Shown: piece after piece, positions 45,009-52,803 of the stretch
How positions within the stretch are numbered: the stretch's first letter is position 1
Layout of the letters: each line of letters opens with the position of its first letter
Origin: an uncultured Pelagibacteraceae bacterium
GTDB lineage: Bacteria > Pseudomonadota > Alphaproteobacteria > Pelagibacterales > Pelagibacteraceae
DNA: 57,044 nt
Reading direction: 5' to 3'
Assembly (NCBI GenBank): GCA_902613065.1
Contig: CACMFU010000009.1
Location: 1 to 57,044 of the forward strand
Notes under the pieces: generated by a model
What the model was told of the DNA's origin: nothing
What the model saw: the letters and a program-made list of their open reading frames with translations, nothing else
The model's database searches: none
Program-made: the position numbers and the translations under genes

Positions 45009-45404
45009 CTAATCTCTTAATGTTAATATTTTAAAAGATAATTTTAATTTAGGAAATTTTTTACTTAAAGTTAACTTAATTTTTTTAAAAGAATCCTTGT
45101 GAATTTTCTTTTCAATAGTTGAATTAAATTCTTTCTTTCCATTTATTATTTTAGCTGCACCACAATCTTCGTGATTAATTACTATTAATTTTTTAATATT
45201 ATGCAACTTTATTGAAGTTGATAAATTATCCAAAAAGGTTGATTGCCATTTTTTAAATTTTTTAGAAGTTACACCAATGGCCGCTCCAGCAATAGTAAAT
45301 GAGCTATACTTTCCAGTTAATTTCTTTTTTTTTAAATAATTAAAAACTTTTGGCTGAAACCTTGGATCCATACATGACAAAACCATAGCTTCATATTTTT
45401 TCAT
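45009..45404 (-). CDS. Miniature beta-carbonic-anhydrase-like protein
   Basis: The ATG at 45404 overlaps the stop of the upstream flavoprotein gene by one base (TAATG). It gives 131 residues; an in-frame start 15 bases earlier is less likely. SCMDPRF carries Cys11-x-Asp13-x-Arg15, and VINHEDCGAA carries His78-x-x-Cys81. These are the zinc ligands and Asp-Arg pair of beta-carbonic anhydrases, with GAA between them. The protein is much shorter than the usual 190-220 residues and ends soon after a weakly conserved Lys-rich stretch. It may retain zinc binding but lack full dimer or active-site walls. Carbonic anhydrase activity is uncertain. Confidence 0.7.
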   Translation of the reverse strand: MKKYEAMVLSCMDPRFQPKVFNYLKKKKLTGKYSSFTIAGAAIGVTSKKFKKWQSTFLDNLSTSIKLHNIKKLIVINHEDCGAAKIINGKKEFNSTIEKKIHKDSFKKIKLTLSKKFPKLKLSFKILTLRD

Positions 45405-46009
45405 TATGGTACCAACCAAGTATCTTTACTATTATTAATGTCAAATCTAGCTCTTCGATGACCTTTTGCAGCTAAATATAACCACTCAATAGATTTAATT
45501 TTACACTGTATAACAGTAAAGTTTTTATATCCTTCTTCACTTTGTTCTTTTGTATAATCAAAATTATCTAATTCAGGTTTTAAACCAGATGTTGGAAAAT
45601 CAGACTCTGTACCTGGTCCATTATCCACTAAGTAACATTTACGACTTATATGTTGTGTTTTTTCCCAAGATTGTTTTGTTATATCATTATTGTGATTGAT
45701 AATTGCTTCAACTTTTAATCTAACCTGAATTTTTTCATCTTTATCGTAAAATAACATCGAGGAATTAGGATTTTTTTCTAAAATTTTAATTTTATCAGAT
45801 CTAATATCACTGTGGAATTGAACTAAATTTTTTTGTTCATCTGTTTTTCTAAGAACAACAATTCTACTTTCAATATTGTCTTCACTCCCACATGAAAAAA
45901 CTGGTATCCTAAAAGGAGATGATCTATTAGTAACCGCATCAGTCAGCATTAACCAAATTTTCTTTTTTATTTCGGAAAAATCCTCGTAGTAGGGAACTGT
46001 GGTAGACAC
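45404..46009 (-). CDS. Pyridoxamine 5'-phosphate oxidase-like FMN-binding protein
   Basis: This 201-residue split-barrel flavoprotein has ESRIVVLRKTDEQKNLVQFHSDIRSDKIKILEKNPNSSMLFYD near residues 48-90. These are the FMN-phosphate and strand region of PNPOx-like proteins. IEWLYLAAKGHRRARF at the C-terminus resembles the PNPOx tail. It lacks several PdxH-specific residues as far as I can judge, so it more likely belongs to the general pyridoxamine-oxidase-like group (Alr4036 type) than to PdxH. It is 2 bases from the dehydrogenase gene and overlaps the carbonic-anhydrase-like gene. Confidence 0.78.
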   Translation of the reverse strand: MSTTVPYYEDFSEIKKKIWLMLTDAVTNRSSPFRIPVFSCGSEDNIESRIVVLRKTDEQKNLVQFHSDIRSDKIKILEKNPNSSMLFYDKDEKIQVRLKVEAIINHNNDITKQSWEKTQHISRKCYLVDNGPGTESDFPTSGLKPELDNFDYTKEQSEEGYKNFTVIQCKIKSIEWLYLAAKGHRRARFDINNSKDTWLVP

Positions 46010-46011
46010 AA

Positions 46012-46887
46012 TTATTTTTTCTTTTTTAATCTAGCTATTAAACTTGAGCTATCCCAACGGTTTCCACCCATTTTTTGAACTTCAGCATAATAACCATCAA
46101 CAATTTCAGTTACGGGTACAGGTGAACCGTTTCTTTTTGCTTCTTCAATACAAATTTTTAAATCTTTTCTCATCCAATCTACAGCAAATCCGTAATCAAA
46201 TTTATCAGCTACCATAGTTTTATATCTATTTTCCATTTGCCAAGATTGAGCTGCACCTTTTGAAATAGTTTCCATAACTTTATCCATATCTAAACCTGCA
46301 TTAATTCCAAAATTTACTGCTTCAGATAAACCTTGAACCAAACCTCCTATACACATTTGATTAACCATTTTAGTTAATTGTCCACTGCCTGATGGTCCAA
46401 TCAAAGTTACTTTTTTACTATAACAATCAATTATTGGCTCTGCTTTTTTAAAATCATTATCATCTCCACCAACCATGACAGTTAAAATTCCACCTTCAGC
46501 ACCTGATTGTCCTCCAGATATAGGAGCATCTAAAAAACCAAATCCTTTATCTTTTGCAGCTTTATAAAGTTCTCTAGAAATTTCAGCAGACACTGTTGAA
46601 TTATCTATATATACACATCCTTCTTTAGCATTATGAAATAACCCACTATCACCTAAAGAGACCTGTTTTAAGTCATCATCATTTCCAACACACGTAAAAA
46701 TAAAATCAGCATCTTTGGCAGCTTCAGATGGTGTATCAGCCATATTACCTTTGTATTCACTAATCCACTTTTCTGCTTTTGATTTTGTTCTGTTAAAAAC
46801 AGTTACATTATGCCCTGCTTTTGATATATATCCTGCCATTGGATAACCCATTACACCAAGACCTATGAAAGCAACTTTAGAAGTCAT
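46012..46887 (-). CDS. 3-hydroxyisobutyrate dehydrogenase/tartronate semialdehyde reductase family
   Basis: This 291-residue beta-hydroxyacid dehydrogenase begins VAFIGLGVMGYPMAGYISKAGHNVTVFNRTKSKAE (NAD(P) site). It has DAPISGGQSGAEGGILTVMVGG near residues 120-140, and the catalytic lysine in GSGQLTKMVNQ. The family oxidises or reduces small hydroxy acids: 3-hydroxyisobutyrate in valine breakdown, or tartronate semialdehyde in glyoxylate metabolism. The SGGQSGAEGG sequence cannot separate the two for me. It is divergent from an MFS gene with only 8 bases between starts, so their promoters must lie inside coding DNA or overlap. Confidence 0.87.
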   Translation of the reverse strand: MTSKVAFIGLGVMGYPMAGYISKAGHNVTVFNRTKSKAEKWISEYKGNMADTPSEAAKDADFIFTCVGNDDDLKQVSLGDSGLFHNAKEGCVYIDNSTVSAEISRELYKAAKDKGFGFLDAPISGGQSGAEGGILTVMVGGDDNDFKKAEPIIDCYSKKVTLIGPSGSGQLTKMVNQMCIGGLVQGLSEAVNFGINAGLDMDKVMETISKGAAQSWQMENRYKTMVADKFDYGFAVDWMRKDLKICIEEAKRNGSPVPVTEIVDGYYAEVQKMGGNRWDSSSLIARLKKKK

Positions 46888-46895
46888 ATTTTTTT

Positions 46896-48104
46896 ATGTT
46901 TAAAAATTTAAGTTTAAAAGTAATTGTATTTGGATTTATATTTACATTTTTTTCAAGCTTTGGACAGAGTTTTTTTCTTGGAATATTCAATACAAGCATT
47001 AGAGAGACACTCTCTATAACTCATGGACAATTTGGCTCAATATATGCATCTGCAACATTGTGCAGTAGTTTATTACTTATTTGGGTTGGAAAGAAAATTG
47101 ATGATATAAATATTTTCCGATTTGCAATCTATGTAACATTACTTTTATCGTTTTCTTGTTTTTTCTTTTCAAAAATTTCATCAATAGTTTTTTTATTCAT
47201 TGCAATTTTCTTAATGAGATTTTCAGGTCAAGGAATGATGTCACATACTGCAACAACTACAGTTTCAAGATATTTCACAAAATCAAGGGGTAGGGCATTA
47301 AGTATTTGCTGGTTTGGTTTATCTAGTGCTGAATTTATTTTACCTGTTTTAATGGTGTTTTTGTTGTCATTAACAACCTGGCAAAATATTTGGACTGTAA
47401 TTGCTGTTTTAATTTTAATATTTCTACCATTTGCATCATTTTTTTTAGTTCGAACTGTCAAACTTGATACGAGAGAAAGCACTGAAGGAGAAGAATTTAA
47501 AGAGGAAAATATTAAGCAATGGAAAAGAATTGAAGTAATAAAAGACTATAAATTTTATATTGTAAGTATGAATATGCTGGCCATGCCTTGGATTGCAACT
47601 GGTGTATTTGTTTACCAATCATTTATAACTGAGTCAAAAAACTGGGGACCATTTGTAATTGCTCAGTCTTTTATGTCATATTCAGTATTTTCAGTAATTA
47701 CACTTTTAATATCTGGTTTCTTAATTGATAAATTCACAAGTCGAAAACTTTTAATTTTTATGAATATTCCTTTATTTCTGTCGACTTTTGTAATTATTTA
47801 TTTTGATGCACAATTTACTGCATTTATATTTCTAGGTTTAATTGGAGTATCAAATGGTTTGGCGAACGTTTTGGGATCTTCTACATGGGCTGAAGTTTAT
47901 GGTGTAAAGCATATTGGATCTATTAAAGCTTTGACTACTGCACTTATGGTTTTTTCAACAGCTTTTGGAACTGCTCTTTTTGGTATTTTAATTGATATTG
48001 GATTTTCAATTGAGAAAATTGCTATAATATCTGCACTTTATATACTTATTTCTTTTATTCTTCTTTTTTTAGTTAGAAAAAAATTAAATCCAATTTTAGT
48101 ATAA
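46896..48104 (+). CDS. Major facilitator superfamily transporter
   Basis: This 402-residue membrane protein has about twelve helices with a central charged loop (residues about 190-215, RESTEGEEFKEENIKQWKR). The first half carries ITHGQFGSIYASATLCSSLLLIWVGKKIDD, the MFS loop between helices 2 and 3, and QGMMSHTATTTVSRYFTKSRGRALSI. The layout resembles oxalate/formate-antiporter-like or monocarboxylate MFS carriers. The substrate is unknown. The start is 8 bases from that of the divergent dehydrogenase gene, hinting at a related metabolite. Confidence 0.88.
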   Translation: MFKNLSLKVIVFGFIFTFFSSFGQSFFLGIFNTSIRETLSITHGQFGSIYASATLCSSLLLIWVGKKIDDINIFRFAIYVTLLLSFSCFFFSKISSIVFLFIAIFLMRFSGQGMMSHTATTTVSRYFTKSRGRALSICWFGLSSAEFILPVLMVFLLSLTTWQNIWTVIAVLILIFLPFASFFLVRTVKLDTRESTEGEEFKEENIKQWKRIEVIKDYKFYIVSMNMLAMPWIATGVFVYQSFITESKNWGPFVIAQSFMSYSVFSVITLLISGFLIDKFTSRKLLIFMNIPLFLSTFVIIYFDAQFTAFIFLGLIGVSNGLANVLGSSTWAEVYGVKHIGSIKALTTALMVFSTAFGTALFGILIDIGFSIEKIAIISALYILISFILLFLVRKKLNPILV

Positions 48105-48146
48105 AAATACTTGATTTTGTTCATCTTGGAGTATATTTAATCGCCC

Positions 48147-48674
48147 ATGGCAAGAGTTACCGTTGAAGACTGTATAGATAAAGTAGATAGCCCTTATGAA
48201 TTAGTTTTGGTTGCTAAAGAAAGAGCAACTCAACTTAATTCAGGAATTGAACCTACATTGGATAGAGATAACGACAAGCACACAGTAATTGCATTAAGAG
48301 AAATAGCTGAAGAAACAATTAAAGTTCCAGATTTAACTGAAGCTGCAGTTTACAAACTAAGAAAACATGTAGAACAAATTGATGATACTGCTGAAGAAGA
48401 TGAAGATATTGGTGATGATTTTGAGAATTTGTACAAAGGTGAAATATCAAAAAGTGGTGTACCAATTCTTCCTTCAAAAAGAGCTAGAAAAATCCCTGAA
48501 AAAATTCAAGTTTCAAAAGAAGATCTTGCCGAACTATCACCGTCAGCACAACCTGATGTTAATGTAGAAGCTCCAAGTGATGCTGAAGAAAGTGATGACG
48601 TTTCATTAGATCAAGTTTCTGAAGCAGAAGAACAAGTTTCAGATAACGTAAGCGACGAAGAAAATAATTCTTAA
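48147..48674 (+). CDS. rpoZ: DNA-directed RNA polymerase omega subunit with long acidic tail
   Basis: Residues 1-65 are a normal omega subunit: [30 protein letters not shown] and the [12 protein letters not shown] block that wraps the beta' tail. The remaining 110 residues form an extension made largely of Asp, Glu and Ser, interrupted by a basic-proline piece ([13 protein letters not shown]). E. coli omega has 91 residues in total. The tail is probably disordered. The gene stands alone rather than beside gmk or spoT, and its stop is directly followed by the stop of the convergent CoA-transferase gene. Confidence 0.93.
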   Translation: MARVTVEDCIDKVDSPYELVLVAKERATQLNSGIEPTLDRDNDKHTVIALREIAEETIKVPDLTEAAVYKLRKHVEQIDDTAEEDEDIGDDFENLYKGEISKSGVPILPSKRARKIPEKIQVSKEDLAELSPSAQPDVNVEAPSDAEESDDVSLDQVSEAEEQVSDNVSDEENNS

Positions 48675-49817
48675 TTAAGAAAACTCTTTTAATATTTGTT
48701 TCCTGTGTTCATCAAGATCAGGAATGTCCCCTCTAGTACTTTTATCTTCGTATGAAGACATTTTTATGGGATTCCCTGCCAATCTAAAATCACCAACCAC
48801 TTTATGATAAGCTTTAACAATCATATTTCTTGCTTCGACTTGAGGATTTTCTACAGCCTCTTTAATATTAAATATTGGTCCACAAGGTATCCTTAATTTT
48901 TCCATCTCATTTACCCATTCAGAAGTATTTTTTGAAGAAAGTTTATCTTCGAAAATTGATTTTAGTTCATTCATATTTTCACATCTGAGTGAATTGGTAT
49001 TAAATCTTTTATCACTGACCATTTCAGGTATTCCTAATACTTCACAAAGTTTTTCATATAATTTGTCGTTACCTGCAGCAATGATTATATAACTATCTTT
49101 TGTTTTAAAAGCCTCAAACGGAGCGATTGAAGGATGTCTAGATCCCATCGGTTTAGGAATTTCATTTTTAGATAAATATCTTGCAATTGCATTTTCTAAA
49201 ATCGCAATCTGGCAATCCAACATAGAAACATCTATAAACATACCTTTACCTGTTTTTTGTCTATCATACAAAGCTGCATTAATTCCAATTGCAGTAAAAA
49301 GGCCTGCTGTAATATCACCAATTGATGTTCCAACTCTTGTTGGTTCACTATTTGGATGACCTGTAACACTCATCAGTCCACCCATTCCCTGAACGACCAT
49401 GTCATAAGCCGGTAATTCTTTTAAAGGTCCAGTTTGACCAAAACCAGATGCAGATGCATATATTAATTTTGGATATTTTTTGCTTACATCTTTCCAACCA
49501 TATCCCCATTTTTCTAATGTACCTGGTTTAAAATTTTCTACTAAAATATCTGCTTTTGCTAAAATTTTATCGAAAATTTTTTTATCATCTTCATTTTTTA
49601 AATTAAGAGCAATACTTTCTTTTCCTCTATTCAGTGACATAAAATATGCTGAATAGTCTTTTATAAAAGGTCCAAATTTTCTTGCATCGTCACCAATTTC
49701 TGGTGCTTCTACTTTAATTACACGTGCACCGAGATCAGATAAAATCATTGTACAATATGGACCTACTAAAACCCTAGTAAGATCAACAACTAATAAATTT
49801 TTTAAAGGACCATCCAT
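48675..49817 (-). CDS. CaiB/BaiF family III CoA-transferase
   Basis: This 380-residue enzyme has LKNLLVVDLTRVLVGPYCTMILSDLGARVIKVEAPEIGDDARKFGP at the start. It also has LNRGKESIALNLKN, ENFKPGTLEKWG and the catalytic aspartate region FIDVSMLDCQIA near residue 198. These enzymes move CoA between organic acids. The gene is divergent from a TRAP transporter that is followed by malonyl-CoA decarboxylase, so it might activate the imported acid, for example malonate, by CoA transfer. The donor and acceptor are not shown by sequence. The two starts are 84 bases apart. Confidence 0.88.
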   Translation of the reverse strand: MDGPLKNLLVVDLTRVLVGPYCTMILSDLGARVIKVEAPEIGDDARKFGPFIKDYSAYFMSLNRGKESIALNLKNEDDKKIFDKILAKADILVENFKPGTLEKWGYGWKDVSKKYPKLIYASASGFGQTGPLKELPAYDMVVQGMGGLMSVTGHPNSEPTRVGTSIGDITAGLFTAIGINAALYDRQKTGKGMFIDVSMLDCQIAILENAIARYLSKNEIPKPMGSRHPSIAPFEAFKTKDSYIIIAAGNDKLYEKLCEVLGIPEMVSDKRFNTNSLRCENMNELKSIFEDKLSSKNTSEWVNEMEKLRIPCGPIFNIKEAVENPQVEARNMIVKAYHKVVGDFRLAGNPIKMSSYEDKSTRGDIPDLDEHRKQILKEFS

Positions 49818-49843
49818 AATAATAAGTATGACATTTCCTTATA

Positions 49844-49872
49844 TTGACTCTTTCTCTCAAGTTCAATTTAAT
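49844..49872 (+). promoter_or_regulatory. Putative sigma-70-type promoter for dctP
   Basis: TTGACT at 49844-49849 and TTTAAT at 49867-49872 each match the consensus hexamers at five of six positions, with a 17-base spacer. Transcription would begin about 20 bases before the AGGGGA ribosome-binding site of the TRAP binding-protein gene (start 49902). The spacing is ideal; AT-rich DNA makes chance matches common. Confidence 0.45.
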
Positions 49873-49901
49873 AACTACAATATAAATAAAAGGGGAAAAC
49901 T

Positions 49902-50912
49902 ATGTTAAGAAAAATAACATTATATTTGTCTTCAATAATTATAGCTTTTTCAATAGTAGGTTCTGCATATGCAGTTACATTAAAAGCAAGTCACCAATGG
50001 CCAGGAACACCTAGAGCTGATGGCTCTTTTGACCCACGTCATGAAATGGTACAAATTATTGCTGATGAAGTTAAAAAAGCAAACGTTGATTTAGAAATTA
50101 GAATTTATCCAGCTAAGTCACTTTATAAGCCAAAAGAACAGTGGAAACCTATGACTACAGGTCAATTAGATATTTCTGCTTTCCCATTAGCTTATGCATC
50201 AAAATTCCATCCAGAGTTTGATGCTACATTAATGCCAGGAACTGTAAAAAATCATGAGCATGCATTGAGATTTAATAAAGGTCCAATGATGACTGAGATT
50301 AAAAAAATAATCAGTGATGCTGGTGTTGTAGTACTATCTGATGCATGGTTAGGTGGTGGTTTCGCATCAAAAACTAAATGTATCAAAAATCCAAGTGATG
50401 CTAAAGGACAAGTGATGAGAGCTGCAGGAAAAGCTTTCAACCAAATGTTAGAAGCTGCTGGTGCAGGTATTCAAAGTATGCCATCATCTGAAATTTATAC
50501 TGGATTACAAACTGGTGTATTAACAGGTGCAAATACTAGTTCAGGAAGTTTTGTAAGTTACAAAATTTACGAACAAGTAAAATGTGCAACTCCTCCAGGA
50601 AAATTTGGTTTATGGTTTATGTATGAACCAATTTTAATGTCTAAGAAAAGCTACAATGCATTAAATTCAAGCCAACAAGTGGCTTTGATGAAAGCAGGAA
50701 AAGTTGCTGAGAAATATATGACAGCTCAAGTAGAAAACTTAGATAAAAAGTTTGAGGAAGCATACAAAGCTGCAGGTGTTAAATTAGTGTATATGGATGC
50801 TAAGGATCATGCTGCATGGGTTGATATTGCAATAAAATCATCTCACAAAGCTTTTGCTGAAAAAGTTCCAGGTGGCGATAAGCTAATGGAAATGGCTTTA
50901 GCAGTTAAATAA
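49902..50912 (+). CDS. dctP: TRAP dicarboxylate-type transporter, binding protein
   Basis: This 336-residue precursor has a signal peptide cut after SAYA near residue 24. The mature start LKASHQWPGTPRADG and the blocks YPAKSLYKPKEQWKPMTTGQLD and GQVMRAAGKAFNQMLEAAGAGIQSMPSSEIYTGLQTGVLTGANTS are those of DctP/TAXI-unrelated TRAP binding proteins, including the arginine that grips the carboxylate (near residue 168). It has an SD, AGGGGA at 49891-49896. A strong terminator hairpin follows 14 bases after the stop. The downstream malonyl-CoA decarboxylase suggests malonate as ligand. Confidence 0.92.
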   Translation: MLRKITLYLSSIIIAFSIVGSAYAVTLKASHQWPGTPRADGSFDPRHEMVQIIADEVKKANVDLEIRIYPAKSLYKPKEQWKPMTTGQLDISAFPLAYASKFHPEFDATLMPGTVKNHEHALRFNKGPMMTEIKKIISDAGVVVLSDAWLGGGFASKTKCIKNPSDAKGQVMRAAGKAFNQMLEAAGAGIQSMPSSEIYTGLQTGVLTGANTSSGSFVSYKIYEQVKCATPPGKFGLWFMYEPILMSKKSYNALNSSQQVALMKAGKVAEKYMTAQVENLDKKFEEAYKAAGVKLVYMDAKDHAAWVDIAIKSSHKAFAEKVPGGDKLMEMALAVK

Positions 50913-50926
50913 AATAATATATAAAG

Positions 50927-50962
50927 AACCCCTATTTATTCTCTGTAAGTAGGGGTTTTTTT
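50927..50962 (+). terminator. Intrinsic terminator between dctP and dctQ
   Basis: Arms AACCCCTATTTA (50927-50938) and TAAGTAGGGGTT (50946-50957) pair over 12 bp with one G-U and a 7-base loop, followed by seven T residues (50956-50962). The dctQ ATG begins at the very next base, 50963. Any transcript reaching dctQ must read through this terminator, and no SD can be present outside the stem. Confidence 0.85.
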
Positions 50963-51457
50963 ATGAAAGAAAAATACTTAAAATTCTGTGATTATGTTGC
51001 AAGAGCTTGTGGAGCTTTTGCTGTTTTAGCTTTACTTTTATCAATTCTTGTAATCGTAGAATTAGTTTTCGAGAGATACTTTTTTCAAAGAGCAATCACT
51101 TGGCAAACTGAGCTTGTTACAATGCTTCTAGTTGCTTCAACATTTATAGGAAGTGCATATGTTTTAAGTGAAAAAGCTCATGTAAGCATGGAGTGGATTT
51201 ACGATTTTTTATCAAAAAAAAATATTTTAAGACTTAAAATTTTTACCTCATTAGTCAGTTTATTATTCTTTTTAATTTTATTTTATTTTGGTTTTTTAAT
51301 GGTAGAGGAAGCGTTTACTAAAAATTATTCAACAGGAACTGTTTGGGATCCTCCATTGTGGGTACCATATTCGTCAATGATGATAGGTGCTGCATTAATG
51401 ATTTTACAATATATAGCAGAGATTATTAAGCTTACAGACGAAAAGGATACTAACTAA
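50963..51457 (+). CDS. dctQ: TRAP transporter small membrane subunit
   Basis: This 164-residue protein has four hydrophobic helices and the DctQ feature RAITWQTELVTMLLVASTFIGSAYVLSEKAHVSMEW near residues 40-75. It scaffolds the large permease DctM, whose gene overlaps its stop by one base. The ATG is immediately after the terminator T run, so there is no normal leader. Translation of a read-through mRNA would begin from a structured region. This suggests low expression relative to dctP. Confidence 0.88.
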   Translation: MKEKYLKFCDYVARACGAFAVLALLLSILVIVELVFERYFFQRAITWQTELVTMLLVASTFIGSAYVLSEKAHVSMEWIYDFLSKKNILRLKIFTSLVSLLFFLILFYFGFLMVEEAFTKNYSTGTVWDPPLWVPYSSMMIGAALMILQYIAEIIKLTDEKDTN

Positions 51458-52788
51458 TGGATCCTTTAATAATTGCAATAATCGTTGCTGTTTTTACTTT
51501 AATAGTATTATTTTCCGGAATACCAATTGCTTTTGGTTTAAGCTTTGTATCAATAGCTCTTTTAGTTGCGTTCGAAGGTTTCCAAATGTTAGATGTTTTT
51601 GCTGAAACTTTCTATGCAGGATTAAATTCCTTTGTCCTACTTTCAATACCAATGTTTATATTAATGGGAATGGCAGTTGCTAATTCTCCAGCAGGAAAAG
51701 ATTTATATACAGGATTGGACAGATGGTTATGGAGGGTACCTGGAGGTTTGGTTATTTCTAATATAGGAGCTTGTTCAATCTTTGCTGCATTAAGTGGTTC
51801 AAGTCCCGCAACCTGTGCTGCAATTGGCACTATGGGAATTCCTGAAATGAGAAAAAGAGGATACTCAGATCAAATTGCAACAGGAACCATAGCAGCTGGT
51901 GGAACATTAGGAGTATTAATTCCTCCAAGCATTGTTTTAATTGTTTATGGAATTGCAACTGGAACATCTATTGGAAGATTATTTTTAAGTGGATTGATAC
52001 CTGGATTTATGCTTGCAGGTATGTTCGCTATCTGGGCACTGATACACAGTTATTTTATAGATAAAGATTCAGCTAAAGCTTTAAAAAATAGAAAACCTCC
52101 AACTTTCAAAGAAAAAATTGAAGTTCTACCAAGGATACTTCCTTTCTTAGCAATCATTGCTGGTGTCTTATATGTTTTATATGGTGGTGTTGCTACTCCA
52201 TCAGAAGCTTCAGGGGTTGGAGCCTTTTTAGTTTTTGTTTTGATTGCAGTCGTCTACAAAATCTATCAACCAAAAAAAATATGGAATATTGTTAAAGTTT
52301 CAATGAAAGAAAGTGTGATGATAATGTTTATCATCGCAGCTTCTTATCTTTTTGCATTTACATTATCTCAACTTTACGTAACTCAATCATTAGCTCAAAG
52401 CATGGTGGAGATGAGCTCTAATAAATGGGTAGTATTTATTTTAATAAATATATTTCTATTGATTGCAGGTTTCTTTTTACCTCCAGTTGCCGTGATTGTT
52501 ATGACCTCCGCAATATTATTGCCAGTTATAACTCAACTGGGATTTGATCCATACTGGTTTGCAATTGTATTTACAATTAATATGGAAATTGGTCTCATTA
52601 CCCCTCCCGTTGGATTAAACCTTTATATAATCAAAGGTATAACACCAGATGTTAGTTTGTCAGAAATTTTAAAGGGATCTATACCATTTATGATAATTAT
52701 GGCTTTAGCTATACTTATATTGTGTATTTTTCCTGAGATTGTGACTTGGTTGCCTGACAAAATAATGGGTAAAAGTTTAGGTTTTTAA
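51457..52788 (+). CDS. dctM: TRAP transporter large membrane subunit
   Basis: This 443-residue membrane protein has about twelve helices, with LLSIPMFILMGMAVANSPAGKDLYTGLDRWLWRVPGGL near residue 60, ALSGSSPATCAAIGTMGIPEMRKRGY and GTLGVLIPPSIVLIVYGIATGTSIGRLFLSGLIPG. MEIGLITPPVGLNLYIIKG is in the last third. These are standard DctM blocks. It performs sodium-driven uptake of the carboxylate bound by DctP. Its start overlaps dctQ, and malonyl-CoA decarboxylase follows after 15 bases. Confidence 0.93.
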   Translation: MDPLIIAIIVAVFTLIVLFSGIPIAFGLSFVSIALLVAFEGFQMLDVFAETFYAGLNSFVLLSIPMFILMGMAVANSPAGKDLYTGLDRWLWRVPGGLVISNIGACSIFAALSGSSPATCAAIGTMGIPEMRKRGYSDQIATGTIAAGGTLGVLIPPSIVLIVYGIATGTSIGRLFLSGLIPGFMLAGMFAIWALIHSYFIDKDSAKALKNRKPPTFKEKIEVLPRILPFLAIIAGVLYVLYGGVATPSEASGVGAFLVFVLIAVVYKIYQPKKIWNIVKVSMKESVMIMFIIAASYLFAFTLSQLYVTQSLAQSMVEMSSNKWVVFILINIFLLIAGFFLPPVAVIVMTSAILLPVITQLGFDPYWFAIVFTINMEIGLITPPVGLNLYIIKGITPDVSLSEILKGSIPFMIIMALAILILCIFPEIVTWLPDKIMGKSLGF

Positions 52789-52803
52789 TATATAAAAAAC
52801 ACC

